From positions 434,001 through 498,000 of the forward strand of contig JACKHT010000002.1 of the NCBI GenBank assembly GCA_020638855.1: a stretch of 64,000 nucleotides of DNA, written 5' to 3'. This DNA is from Planctomycetota bacterium (lineage in GTDB: Bacteria > Planctomycetota > UBA1135 > GCA-002686595). Positions 36,887 to 46,071 of this stretch are shown piece after piece; position 1 is the first letter of the stretch, and each line of letters opens with the position of its first letter. Both the position numbers and the translations under genes were made by a program. Under the pieces are notes generated by a model, which made no database searches, was not told the origin of the DNA, and saw only the letters and a program-made list of their open reading frames with translations.

Positions 36887-37669
36887 ATGAAAACCCTCCC
36901 TCTCATCCTTGTCTGCCTTGCCAGTGGAGCCGTTGGCGCCACCGCGACCCACTTCCTCAACCCGGCCCAGAAGCCGGCGGGAACCAGCGAGTCCGTGGCC
37001 GACCTGCGCGATGCCATTGCCTCATTGCGAAGCGATATGCAGAGCCGCGACGAAACGATCCGCACCCTGTCCGCATCGCTCGATCGCATGGAGAGCGAAG
37101 CGAGCCTGGTCGGCTTCATGCCGGAGCGCACCCAAGTGCCCCAATCCAGCGACGAACCCCGTGGTGACGCGATTCCTGCGGCCGTGGGCTCCCAACGCAT
37201 CCAAATCGGCGATACGGTCATTCCCCAGGCCCAATTCGAGAATTGGGTCCGCCAAGCTTCGGACAACATCCGCGAGCAAGAGCGCTTGCAACGGGAAGCC
37301 GAGCGCAAGATTCGCGAAGGCGAGCGCACCGAAGAACGCATTGCCCAGCTCACCACCGAATTGGGCTTGGATGTGCGCCAACAGAGTGAATTCCGCCGCT
37401 TCTTCGAGGAGCAAAACACCAAGCGCACCGAGATGATGGATCAAATGCGCAACGGCGGCGCCGGCGGCGATCGCCAGGCCATGCGCGAGACGTTCCAGAA
37501 GCTCCGTGACGAGGCCAACGCCGACTTGCAGACCTTCCTCTCGGGGGATCAGTACGAGCGCTACCAAGCCTCCAACCAAGACTTTGGCGGCTTCGGCGGA
37601 GGTCCCGGTGGCGGTCGCCGTGGTGGCGGTGGCGGAGGCGGCGGCCAACGGGGCGGTGGCGGCAACTAG
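36887..37669 (+). CDS. Exported coiled-coil protein with Gly-rich C-terminus
   Basis: A 260-residue protein with an N-terminal signal or anchor (MKTLPLILVCLASGAVGA), a long charged coiled-coil region (about residues 35-210) with EQERLQREAERKIREGERTE, and a glycine-rich tail (about 230-260). The helical part with ERYQASNQDFGG is slightly reminiscent of Spy/CpxP-like periplasmic proteins, but I am not certain. The ribosome site is GGAG before ATG 36887. The JAMM gene begins within its 3' end. No function can be assigned. Confidence 0.68.
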   Translation: MKTLPLILVCLASGAVGATATHFLNPAQKPAGTSESVADLRDAIASLRSDMQSRDETIRTLSASLDRMESEASLVGFMPERTQVPQSSDEPRGDAIPAAVGSQRIQIGDTVIPQAQFENWVRQASDNIREQERLQREAERKIREGERTEERIAQLTTELGLDVRQQSEFRRFFEEQNTKRTEMMDQMRNGGAGGDRQAMRETFQKLRDEANADLQTFLSGDQYERYQASNQDFGGFGGGPGGGRRGGGGGGGGQRGGGGN

Positions 37670-38114
37670 CTCCCAGTTTCTCCTGCGGAACGTCGAACCG
37701 ACCCAAATCTTGTGGCAAGGGGCCCTGGGCCCCCTATCCACCCAAACCCAGGGCCTCCTGGGGGCTTGGTCCCAAGCGGCCCTGCCCCGGGAGGCCTGCG
37801 GTTTGCTGGTGGGATGCTGGCGGGGTGGGCGGCTCGAAATCCGGCACGTGACCCTGGCGCGCAACGTCGCGACCAAGCCCGAAGCAGCCTTTCGTGTGGA
37901 TGCGGGGCACTTGATGGAGGTCGACCGCTGGGCCGTGGGCCAGGGGTTGCGGTTGGTCGGGGCCTGGCATAGCCACCCTACCGGAGACTCCGCTCCCTCG
38001 TCGGCGGATCACGAGGGCCTGCAGCCCGGATGGCTGGGGCTCTTGGTGGTACCAGGAGGCGAACCTTTGAGCCCCCGGGTTGTGGACTACGGCTCCCCGT
38101 ACGAGCCCTGTTAG
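37656..38114 (+). CDS. JAMM/MPN-type metalloprotease
   Basis: A 152-residue protein with a JAMM motif set: Glu46 in PREACGLLVG, then HSHP (His105, His107) and Ser115/Asp118 in the GDSAPSSADHE stretch. Prokaryotic JAB proteases cleave isopeptide or peptide bonds, for example in sulfur-carrier or ubiquitin-like processing and Cys metabolism (Mec+-like). No ThiS/MoaD-like partner is adjacent. The start is uncertain: GTG 37656, in frame and overlapping the 3' end of the coiled-coil gene, is chosen because the family N-terminus would otherwise be short; TTG 37710 is an alternative. The ribosome site is weak. The sequence before residue 20 is not conserved. Confidence 0.7.
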   Translation: MAATSSQFLLRNVEPTQILWQGALGPLSTQTQGLLGAWSQAALPREACGLLVGCWRGGRLEIRHVTLARNVATKPEAAFRVDAGHLMEVDRWAVGQGLRLVGAWHSHPTGDSAPSSADHEGLQPGWLGLLVVPGGEPLSPRVVDYGSPYEPC

Positions 38115-38178
38115 ACCCGCTCTTTGGGGAGGAGGTCGGGCACGCAAGTCCTTAAGCTAAGGTCCCGAATCCCCCCCT

Positions 38179-40605
38179 ATGAAGTACTCGCCTTCCGCCC
38201 CCCTGCGCCGCTGGATCCTGGCCGGTGCATCGCTGTCCACCCTAGCCGTTGTCTACGCCCTGAGCCCCGAAGGCGAAGGCGTTCCCGACCCCTTCCGCCA
38301 GCTCGGTAGCGAACTTCCGACCCCAGGAGTCTACCGCACCGCCTCGGGGGCACCGGGGCACGCCTACTGGCAGCAACAGGTGGACTACACGATCGAGATT
38401 CGACTCGACGAGGACGCTAGGCACCTGTACGGCAACGAGGCGATTGTCTACCACAACCAATCCCCCGACACACTCGATTACCTGTGGGTCGCGATCGACC
38501 CCAACATCTTCGCCCCCACGTCCCACGCGGTGGCGACGTCGCTGGCACCTGACCTGGATTCGCCAAGCGTGGGATCGATGCAGCGGATGCTCGCCCGACA
38601 GACCTTCGACGGATCGTGCAAGCTCGAAGGGGTTCGTTTGCCCGATGGCACGCCCCTGCACACAGCGCAGCAGGACACCATGCTGCGGGTCGATTTGCCG
38701 GAACCGCTGGCCCCGGGGGCTCGCTTCGAATTCTCGATCCAGTGGAACTACGCGATCAACGATTCGGACAAGGTCGGTGGCCGCACGGGTTTCGAGCACT
38801 TCGAGGAGGACGACAACTGCATCTTCGAGCTAGCCCAATGGTTCCCGCGCCTGTGCGCCTACACCGACTACACCGGCTGGCAGAACAAGGAATTCCTGGG
38901 GAGCGGCGAGTTCACCCTCGAGTTTGGCAACTACGACGTACACATCACGGTGCCGGACGACCACGTCGTGGCCGCCACGGGCGTACTGCAGAATCCCGGG
39001 GAGGTGCTGCTCCCGGTGTGGCGCGAGCGACTCGCACAAGCCGAGAAGACCGGAGACTTGACGCTGATCGTCACTCCCGAAGAAGCCAAAGCCAACGAAT
39101 CCCACAAGCCCGAGGGGCAGAAGACCTGGCACTTCCAGGCGCAAAACGTGCGCGACTTCGCTTGGGCCAGTTCGCGCAAATTTGCCTGGGACGCCCTGCG
39201 GCATCCCATCGAAGGCACCGAGCCGGTTTGGGCCATGTCGTACTTCCCGAACGAAGGCGAGCCACTCTGGAGCCGCTATTCGACCCGGGTCGTGGCGCAT
39301 ACGCTGACCGAGTACTCGAAACACACCTTCCCCTACCCCTACCCGGTGGCGATTTCGGTCAACGGGCCGGTGGGCGGCATGGAGTACCCCATGATCTGCT
39401 TCAACGGGCCGCGCCCGGAAAAGGACGGCACCTATTCGAAGCGCACCAAGTACGGGCTGATCACGGTCATCATCCATGAGGTAGGCCACAACTGGTTCCC
39501 CATGATCGTCAACTCCGACGAGCGGCAGTGGACTTGGATGGACGAGGGGCTCAACACCTACTGCCAATTCCTAGCCGAGCAGAGTTGGGAAAAGGGCTAC
39601 GAGTCCTCGCGCGGGGAAGCGCGCCGGATGGTGCGCTACATGACGTCGGAAAACCAGCGACCCATCATGACCGGATCGGAGGAAATCCTGCAGTTCGGCA
39701 ACAACGCCTACGGCAAGCCGGCGACCGCCTTGAACGTCTTGCGCGAAACCGTCGTCGGTCGCGAGTTGTTTGATTTTGCTTTCCAACAGTACGCGCGCCG
39801 CTGGAAGTTCAAGCGCCCCGAGCCCGCCGACCTGTTCCGCACCCTCGAGGACGCCACGGCGGTCGACCTGGATTGGTTTTGGCGCGGCTGGTTCTTCCAG
39901 ACCGACGCCTGCGATCAAGCCCTGACGGGGGTCACCCGCTATCGCATGGGTAGCAAGGACCCAGCCGTTTCCAAGGCCCTGGCCAAGGCCAAGCGCGAAG
40001 CGGAACCCGAATCCATCACCATGCTGCGCAACGCGGGGCTCGAGCGAATGGTCGATCGCTATCCCGAGCTGCTCGACTTCTACAACGACTTCGACGAACT
40101 CAACGTTACGCCGGAAGACTTGGAGGCCTACGACAAATTCCTGAATGACAAGAAGCTCAAGGACGAAGACCGAGCGATCTACGCCCTCGACGACAACTTC
40201 TACGTGGTTTCGATCGAGCGCGTGCGCGATTTGGTCATGCCTGTGATCCTCGAGGCGCACTTCACCGACGGCACGACCCAGGAGTTCCGCTGGCCGGCCC
40301 AGGTTTGGAAGGGCTCGGGCCGCAGTATCCAGAAGCTGATCGTGACCGAACGCGAAATCGATTCGTTGGTGCTCGACCCGCACCAAGAAATCGCCGATGC
40401 CGACACCAAGAACAACTTCTGGCCGCCGAAGGTCGAGGAAAAGACCATCGAGCTACGCGGGGATTCGCGGCGCGGCGGTGGCGGCAAGAACCCCATGCAA
40501 GCCGCCCTCGAAGCCGAGAAGAAGGCGCGCGACGCAGAATCGGGCAAGAGTGGCGAAAGCGATGCGACCGGCGACGTCCCCCCCGCCGGCGACGAACCCC
40601 GCTGA
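38179..40605 (+). CDS. M1-family metallopeptidase, secreted
   Basis: An 808-residue gluzincin. The zinc site HEVGH (His433, Glu434, His437) is followed by Glu456 in WMDEGLN, fitting the HExxH-x18-E motif of family M1. A GGMEY at about residue 398-402 replaces the GAMEN exopeptidase motif. The N-terminus has an Arg-containing basic segment and a hydrophobic stretch (about residues 10-29), a signal peptide or anchor. The C-terminal 40 residues are Gly/Lys/Glu-rich low complexity. The protein is probably an exported aminopeptidase or an M1-like protein of the planctomycete envelope. The altered GGMEY may affect exopeptidase preference. Confidence 0.85.
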   Translation: MKYSPSAPLRRWILAGASLSTLAVVYALSPEGEGVPDPFRQLGSELPTPGVYRTASGAPGHAYWQQQVDYTIEIRLDEDARHLYGNEAIVYHNQSPDTLDYLWVAIDPNIFAPTSHAVATSLAPDLDSPSVGSMQRMLARQTFDGSCKLEGVRLPDGTPLHTAQQDTMLRVDLPEPLAPGARFEFSIQWNYAINDSDKVGGRTGFEHFEEDDNCIFELAQWFPRLCAYTDYTGWQNKEFLGSGEFTLEFGNYDVHITVPDDHVVAATGVLQNPGEVLLPVWRERLAQAEKTGDLTLIVTPEEAKANESHKPEGQKTWHFQAQNVRDFAWASSRKFAWDALRHPIEGTEPVWAMSYFPNEGEPLWSRYSTRVVAHTLTEYSKHTFPYPYPVAISVNGPVGGMEYPMICFNGPRPEKDGTYSKRTKYGLITVIIHEVGHNWFPMIVNSDERQWTWMDEGLNTYCQFLAEQSWEKGYESSRGEARRMVRYMTSENQRPIMTGSEEILQFGNNAYGKPATALNVLRETVVGRELFDFAFQQYARRWKFKRPEPADLFRTLEDATAVDLDWFWRGWFFQTDACDQALTGVTRYRMGSKDPAVSKALAKAKREAEPESITMLRNAGLERMVDRYPELLDFYNDFDELNVTPEDLEAYDKFLNDKKLKDEDRAIYALDDNFYVVSIERVRDLVMPVILEAHFTDGTTQEFRWPAQVWKGSGRSIQKLIVTEREIDSLVLDPHQEIADADTKNNFWPPKVEEKTIELRGDSRRGGGGKNPMQAALEAEKKARDAESGKSGESDATGDVPPAGDEPR

Positions 40606-40643
40606 TCGCTCGAATGGCGCGGCTCCGTCGCCGCAGCCTTCGA

Positions 40644-41510
40644 TCAATCGGTGAACAGGTCGCCCACGAACCAAAGTAGGTCCCAAACCGCTTCGAGCGC
40701 CCAGGCAGTTGGGCTGTGCGAAGCGTCGAACCGCGGATTGGGATTGGCGGGAGGGCTGTATTGGGCCATGGGCGCTGGGCTGATTGCTTGGTTGGGCCGG
40801 TGGGTTCGCAAGAACTCCAAAACCTGCCCGAGCTCCTGGTAATCGAGCCAAACCCCGTGCCTGCGGCAGTGATCGAGGACGATGCGGCTGTTGCCGCCAG
40901 CATGCCGGAACACCCGCCGCTGCATGAAGTCGCTGCATCGCAAACAGGGGATGTACGCCACCTTGGCCTCGACGGCTTGGCTACTCGAGGCCCGCATGTC
41001 CTCGGGTAAGAACGACAAGCCCGGGGCTCGCAAGGCCGAATGGCACACACGATCGAAATCCTGGGGTTCGAACCACAGCCCCCCGCAATCGGCGCATTCG
41101 ATCACATCCCAGGGTACCGTGTCCGAAGCCCCCAACACGCGGACCCGAAGCTGGCCTCGACAGCGAGGGCAGCGGGTCCCCTCGGGGAGCGCCAGCAAAG
41201 CCTGAGGGCGCAATTCGATGGCACAACCCCTGCAGTAGCGCGAGTCATCGGGCAGGCGTACCCCGCAGGCTGGACACAAAAGAGTGGCCTTGCGGTCCAG
41301 CTCGGAAAGGGCCACGCCGCAGTGCGTACACGCCAGGCTACCCGGCCCACATGGCGCTCCGCAGTGGGCACACACCAAGCCCTGGACAGGCAAGTCGCGA
41401 GCCAGCCCCACGTCGAGCAACGCGTCGCAAACGCAGCGTACCTGGCTACCCGGGTCCAAACCCGCCACGTTGTGTTGGCGGCGGCATTCGGGACACGCGA
41501 TGAGCTTCAT
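40644..41510 (-). CDS. Zinc-ribbon protein (zf-TFIIB-like)
   Basis: A 288-residue protein with many CxxC pairs: an N-terminal CPEC, CAHC, CTHC, CPAC and CRGC series (about residues 5-95). Then come two zf-TFIIB-like modules, CPRCRGQ with CADCGGLWFE, and PCLRCSDFM with HCRRHGVWLD. The C-terminus is less ordered and ends in an aromatic segment. Such proteins bind several zinc ions and may act in RNA or protein interactions; no enzyme domain is seen. The ATG at 41510 begins with the first CxxC (MKLIACPEC) and the upstream extension is shadow coding. The function is unknown. It lies between the M1 gene and the symporter gene, with no overlap. Confidence 0.8.
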   Translation of the reverse strand: MKLIACPECRRQHNVAGLDPGSQVRCVCDALLDVGLARDLPVQGLVCAHCGAPCGPGSLACTHCGVALSELDRKATLLCPACGVRLPDDSRYCRGCAIELRPQALLALPEGTRCPRCRGQLRVRVLGASDTVPWDVIECADCGGLWFEPQDFDRVCHSALRAPGLSFLPEDMRASSSQAVEAKVAYIPCLRCSDFMQRRVFRHAGGNSRIVLDHCRRHGVWLDYQELGQVLEFLRTHRPNQAISPAPMAQYSPPANPNPRFDASHSPTAWALEAVWDLLWFVGDLFTD

Positions 41511-41628
41511 TCCGTGCGAGCCTACGCCCGGGGTCCCGCCTGATTCGAGCCCCCTGCCGAGAAAAGACGCCCAAGGCGGCTCCGTTCCCGCAAGATCGAG
41601 ACCCGCTAGGGCTTCAGGTGGCCCACCC

Positions 41629-43365
41629 CTATGCGAGGCGCTGGATAGGCGGCTCCGCCTTGGGCATCCAAGGTTGCAGCAGGTACCCCAAGGCAATCAC
41701 GAGCCCACACCCGACGGCGTTGTACCAGAGGTAGCCCATGGTCAACCACCCCGGGGCGGTCCCCGCCGCGTTGGCAAAGTGGATCCAGACGACCAGGGCC
41801 TCCGCCAACAAAGCCGCCAAAAACACAGCGTGCCCTTGGATCGATTTGCAGTAGAAGGCCACCAAGAAGATCCCCAAGATCGTCCCGTAGAACAGCGACC
41901 CAAGCAGATTCACCGCCTGGATCAAGTTTTCGAACAACGATGCGTAGGTGGCAAACAAGATCGCCAACAGGCCCCAGGCCAGGGTGAACAGCTTGGACGA
42001 ACGCAGGTAGTGTCTTTCGTCGGCATGCTTGCGCACCGAGCGTTTGTACAAGTCGATGGTGGTGGTCGATGCGAGGGCGTTGAGCTCGGAGGCCGTGCTA
42101 CTCATGGCTGCGCAGAACATCACAGCGAACAAGAGCCCGATCATTCCGATGGGCAGATTGCCCATCACAAAGCCCATGAAGACGTAGTCCTTGTCGTTGG
42201 TCTCCGCCGTGGGCACGGCCGAGCGAATCAATGCTTTGGCTTCGGTGCGCAAGCCCTCGGCCGCCTGCAAGAGCCGCGTCGCTTCGGCTTGGTGCATGCG
42301 CACCTGAGCGTCTTCCCCAGTCCGCGCTGCGGTCACGAGCCCATACAGCTCAGCCCGCTTCTGGTCGTGGAGCTTGTAGTAGGCCGCCTCCACATCGGCG
42401 TAGGCACCCCCCTGGGGAGATGCTTTGACCTGCGCTTCCACCACTTGGTTGAAGAACACCGGCGGCCGATCGAACTGGTAGAACACGAACACCATGACCC
42501 CGATGAAGAGGATCAGGAACTGCATGGGCACCTTGAGCAGTCCGTTCATGATCAAACCCAAGCGGCTTTCGGCCAGCGAGCGCCCACCCAAGTAGCGCTG
42601 AACCTGGCTCTGGTCCGTGCCGAAGTACGATAGGAACAGGAACAGCGCGGCAGTGATACCCGACCAAAAGTTGTAGCGCTCGCCCAACCGAAAATCGAAG
42701 TCGACCACGTTGAGGTGCCCCAGCTTTCCCGCTACCTGCAGCGCGTCCCCAAACCCAATGTCTGGGGGCAGCATGCGAATGACCATGACCCCCGCCAGGA
42801 CCATGCCCCCCATCATCACCGCCATCTGCTGCTTTTGCGTCTGGGTGACGGCCTTGGTGCCCCCGGTCACGGTGTAGAGGATCACGAGCACCCCAATGAA
42901 CACGTTGGTGGCCGTCAGGTTCCAACCCAGAAGGGTCGAGAGGATGATCGCCGGCGCATAGATGGTGATGCCCGCTGCCAGCCCGCGCTGCACCAGGAAC
43001 AACAGCGCCGCCAGGCTACGGGTTTTCAGGTCGAAGCGCTGTTCGAGGAACTCATAGGCGGTGAAGACCTTAAGCCGGTAGTACATCGGCACAAACGTCA
43101 CCGACAGGATCACCATGGCGATCGGCAGCCCAAAATAGAACTGCACGAAGCCCATGCCGTCGGCGTAGGCCTGGCCCGGCGTCGACAGGAAGGTGATCGC
43201 GCTGGCCTGGGTGGCCATGATGGAAATCCCGATCCCCCACCACTGTGCCGTGTTGCCGCCCTTGAGGTAGCCCTCCAGATCCTGGGCCCCGCGCGTCTTC
43301 CAAGCTCCATACACCACGATGAAGACGAGCGTGCCGATCAGGACCACCCAATCGATGACGCTCAT
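41629..43365 (-). CDS. Sodium:solute symporter (SSS family)
   Basis: A 578-residue membrane protein with about 13 predicted helices. A GNTAQWWGIGISIMATQASA segment in the first helices is typical of SSS transporters, with an ITFLSTPGQAYADG stretch right after. A long soluble insertion of about 90 residues (about 310-400), rich in Ala, Glu and Arg, separates helices near the middle. The ATG at 43365 overlaps the stop of a 38-residue membrane ORF (ATGA). Its cotranscribed upstream gene is the PIG-L deacetylase. Substrate may be a sugar, sialic acid or organic acid (inference only). Confidence 0.85.
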   Translation of the reverse strand: MSVIDWVVLIGTLVFIVVYGAWKTRGAQDLEGYLKGGNTAQWWGIGISIMATQASAITFLSTPGQAYADGMGFVQFYFGLPIAMVILSVTFVPMYYRLKVFTAYEFLEQRFDLKTRSLAALLFLVQRGLAAGITIYAPAIILSTLLGWNLTATNVFIGVLVILYTVTGGTKAVTQTQKQQMAVMMGGMVLAGVMVIRMLPPDIGFGDALQVAGKLGHLNVVDFDFRLGERYNFWSGITAALFLFLSYFGTDQSQVQRYLGGRSLAESRLGLIMNGLLKVPMQFLILFIGVMVFVFYQFDRPPVFFNQVVEAQVKASPQGGAYADVEAAYYKLHDQKRAELYGLVTAARTGEDAQVRMHQAEATRLLQAAEGLRTEAKALIRSAVPTAETNDKDYVFMGFVMGNLPIGMIGLLFAVMFCAAMSSTASELNALASTTTIDLYKRSVRKHADERHYLRSSKLFTLAWGLLAILFATYASLFENLIQAVNLLGSLFYGTILGIFLVAFYCKSIQGHAVFLAALLAEALVVWIHFANAAGTAPGWLTMGYLWYNAVGCGLVIALGYLLQPWMPKAEPPIQRLA

Positions 43366-43478
43366 GCGTAGTGCTCCGTCAACAGGTGGAAGCACCACAC
43401 GAGCAGCACCAGCACTCCGATCAACAGCGCGTACCAACCGTTCCAGGAACGGAACAGCGGGATCGGATCCTCATTCAT
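43362..43478 (-). CDS. Small single-pass membrane protein (38 aa) coupled to symporter
   Basis: A frame of only 38 codons reads MNEDPIPLFRSWNGWYALLI, then a strongly hydrophobic Leu/Val stretch, and ends HLLTEHYA. It starts at ATG 43478, overlapping the stop of the PIG-L gene by 8 bases, and its TGA overlaps the symporter ATG (ATGA). The hydrophobic helix (about residues 16-33) predicts one membrane pass with an acidic N-terminal end. Several SSS and other transporters have small accessory membrane proteins, so a stabilising or regulatory subunit is likely (inference). The two tight overlaps make this more than a chance ORF. Confidence 0.7.
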   Translation of the reverse strand: MNEDPIPLFRSWNGWYALLIGVLVLLVWCFHLLTEHYA

Positions 43479-45945
43479 GGCCCAGGCTCAACAAGTTGAC
43501 GAGCAGGCGGTAGGCTCCCGGGACCCCAGCCGGCAACTCGCGGAAGAACGAAATGCCGGTGTAGACGTAGGTCCCCTTCCCGTAAGTAGCGACTAGAAGC
43601 GCCCCATCCTTGGGGGACTCCCCGGTGTCATTCCAGCTGAGGATGGCTTGGTACGGCTGGGCCCAGGTTCCGGGGAAATACAAACCGCGCTCTTGCACCC
43701 AGCCTTCAAAGTCCGCCTGGGTGATTTCGTTGGGCCGATGCAACACGGGGTGGTCGGGGAGCAAGAAACGCACCGGGGCATCCTCTTCGGTCACCCGATC
43801 CCGCGACAAGGTGAGCGGATAGGGCCCGAAGGAGTCGGTCTTGAGGCCCCCGGTGGTGTTGTACTGCACCACCAAAGTGCCCCCCGCCTCGCAGTAGGCC
43901 AACAGCTCGGGCATCCACCCCGCGATGCGGTCCTCCACATTGAAGAGCCGAATGCCCGTGATGACCGCGTCGTACTTGGCCAGGTCGGCTGCGGTCACTT
44001 CGGACTCGGTCAGCACGTCGACCGTGTAGCCCACCCGCCGCAGGGCTTCGGGGATGGTGTCCCCCGCGCCGGGCAAGTACCCAATGCGTTGCCCTAGGCG
44101 CTGGAGATCCATGGACACCAAGTGCGTCGTGGCCCTAGGCAAGTAGATCTGGGGCACGATGTGCTCGTAATCGATCGTCACGAGCGACCGCTCGCAGAGG
44201 CGCCCGTCGACTTGCACCTGGGCCTGGAGTTCGCAGGGCTTGGCGCCGGATCCGGGGGTGACGCGGACCGAGAAGTGCTGTTCTTCACCCGGCGCGAGGC
44301 TGCCCAACTCGATCGAGGCGGGCTCCAGGGTCCAGCTTTCCCCAGCCGTGAGTTGTAGGGTTCCCGCGGTTTCGGCCGCCAGGCCTTTCACGACCACGTC
44401 GACGCTTCGCGTCTCTGTTCCAGGGAAGAGGTAGCTCGACTCGCCAAACGCCACAAAGACGGGCGGGACCACGTCGAAGGGTCGGTAGCGCTCGCCTTGG
44501 ACCGGGTCGTTCCACTTGTAGATCACGGGGATCGGGAAGGCCAGCGCCTCGCCTGCCACCACCAGGTGCAAGATCCATTCGAGGGTGGGAGGGTTCTGCG
44601 GCCTTCCAAGCAGCGCCGGATCGTCGACCCGGTAGGTGCCCAAGGTCCCCGTTTCCTGCAACCAATAGGGCCCGTCGGATTCGACCGCTGCGGGGGCCTG
44701 GAACGAACGATTGAGGACGAGTTTGCGGTTGCGCTCGAGCGCGGTGTCCTCAACAAGCGCCCAGCCCAGCGCTGCGCAATCGATCCCGACGAGGTGACAG
44801 TCGCTGGCGTTGCGGGCCACCAATTCCAGTTGGACCGCCACCTCTTCGCCGGGCGCGGCCAGGGGACGATCGGCAGCGGCCTCGAGGTACAGCCCCGCGC
44901 AGGCCCGGATGAGCCCTTCCACTTCGAAGCGCTTGCGCGCCTTCCAGTAGCGATCGCTGCACCCATCCAGGGCGCGGTGGACTTCGACCAATCCGGGCAA
45001 GCTCGCCTCCGGATGGGCCGCGTCAAAGTTCGCTCGCACGGCTTGGATCTTGGCGCCGATCGCTTCGCCCCCGGGAATCCGGCTCCAATCGGAGCGCACA
45101 CCATCGAACAACGAGTGTTCGGCCTGGCTACCTGCGAGGTGTTCGAAGAATTCGAGCTCTTCGCCGCGGCTCCCCGTGGATCCGAAGCCCTGGCTTTTGT
45201 GGTTGGTTCGGCTGCGCGCCGCGATTTCGGTGTACGAAGTCCCGAGCACGGGGTTGTAGGCCCCCACGTCGAGCGCCACCACGCCGGGGTCGTCGGCCGA
45301 AATGTCGGTCTTCCACCAGCGCCCCGTGTTGACCACGATGCGCAGGGGCTGCCAAGGTTCCAAGCCTTGAACCAACTGCTCGGGGTAAGCGTTGGCGTCC
45401 CCGGCCAAGCCGAAGGCTTCCAGCCCCAAGAGCGCCGAGGCCGCGTGGTGCCCATGGCCTCCACCGCCGTCGGTTGGGAAGCGGCACACGATCACGTCGG
45501 GCCGCACCATGCGGATCACCCGCACCACGTCCGAGAGGATTGCGTCCTTATCCCAGATCGCCAGGGTCTCGGCGGGGGTCTTCGAATAGCCGAAGTCGTT
45601 CGCCCGAGTGAAGTACTGCTCGGCCCCATCGACTCGCCGTGCGGCGAGCAATTCCTGGGTGCGGATGATGCCCAGCTCCTCGCGCAATTCCGGACCGATC
45701 AGGTTTTGGCCCCCATCCCCGCGGGTGAGCGAAAGGTAGGCGGCGCCCATGTGCTTTTCCCCCGCCACGTAGGCCAAGAAGCGCGTGTTCTCGTCGTCCG
45801 GATGGGCCGCCAGGTAGAGCACATTGCCAAGCACTTCGAGCTTCTCAAGGCCCTGCAAAATCTCGGCGGAAGACGGTTGGTGCGGTCGCTGCGCCGATGC
45901 GTAGGGAACCAGCAAGCAAGCGATCAGGACCAGGGAGGCGCGCAT
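43471..45945 (-). CDS. PIG-L/LmbE-type deacetylase, secreted, with extra C-terminal domains
   Basis: An 824-residue exported protein: a signal peptide (residues 1-18, cleavage near ASA-QR) is followed by an N-terminal PIG-L domain with AHPDDEN (His48, Asp50, Asp51) and a GGGGHGHHAAS segment (about 160-172) that completes the zinc site. The middle resembles immunoglobulin-like beta domains. The C-terminus (about 640-780) resembles a class I glutamine amidotransferase-like fold (KYDAVITGIRLFNVEDR). LmbE enzymes remove N-acetyl groups from GlcNAc-type substrates. The ATG at 45945 heads the signal peptide. It is cotranscribed with the small ORF and symporter downstream, so the transporter may import the product (inference). 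Confidence 0.82.
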   Translation of the reverse strand: MRASLVLIACLLVPYASAQRPHQPSSAEILQGLEKLEVLGNVLYLAAHPDDENTRFLAYVAGEKHMGAAYLSLTRGDGGQNLIGPELREELGIIRTQELLAARRVDGAEQYFTRANDFGYSKTPAETLAIWDKDAILSDVVRVIRMVRPDVIVCRFPTDGGGGHGHHAASALLGLEAFGLAGDANAYPEQLVQGLEPWQPLRIVVNTGRWWKTDISADDPGVVALDVGAYNPVLGTSYTEIAARSRTNHKSQGFGSTGSRGEELEFFEHLAGSQAEHSLFDGVRSDWSRIPGGEAIGAKIQAVRANFDAAHPEASLPGLVEVHRALDGCSDRYWKARKRFEVEGLIRACAGLYLEAAADRPLAAPGEEVAVQLELVARNASDCHLVGIDCAALGWALVEDTALERNRKLVLNRSFQAPAAVESDGPYWLQETGTLGTYRVDDPALLGRPQNPPTLEWILHLVVAGEALAFPIPVIYKWNDPVQGERYRPFDVVPPVFVAFGESSYLFPGTETRSVDVVVKGLAAETAGTLQLTAGESWTLEPASIELGSLAPGEEQHFSVRVTPGSGAKPCELQAQVQVDGRLCERSLVTIDYEHIVPQIYLPRATTHLVSMDLQRLGQRIGYLPGAGDTIPEALRRVGYTVDVLTESEVTAADLAKYDAVITGIRLFNVEDRIAGWMPELLAYCEAGGTLVVQYNTTGGLKTDSFGPYPLTLSRDRVTEEDAPVRFLLPDHPVLHRPNEITQADFEGWVQERGLYFPGTWAQPYQAILSWNDTGESPKDGALLVATYGKGTYVYTGISFFRELPAGVPGAYRLLVNLLSLGHE

Positions 45946-46016
45946 GGGAGGCTAGCGGCAACCGTTTTGGATGCCTGCTTTGGGAAGAGGTGAGGGCGAG
46001 CAGCCCGTAGCATGCA

Positions 46017-46052
46017 CCGGGGGCCTGGAGATGGCCATCTCCAGGCCCCCGG
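46017..46052 (-). terminator. Perfect 18-bp palindrome downstream of DUF2911 gene
   Basis: A 36-base perfect inverted repeat (18 bases per arm, no spacer) lies 19 bases after the DUF2911 stop and before the PIG-L gene, both on the minus strand. As RNA it makes a very stable hairpin. There is no T-run on the minus strand after it, so it may be a Rho-dependent or stability element, or a protein-binding site, rather than a classic intrinsic terminator. Confidence 0.5.
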
Positions 46053-46071
46053 AAAACGAACTCGCAGCCGG

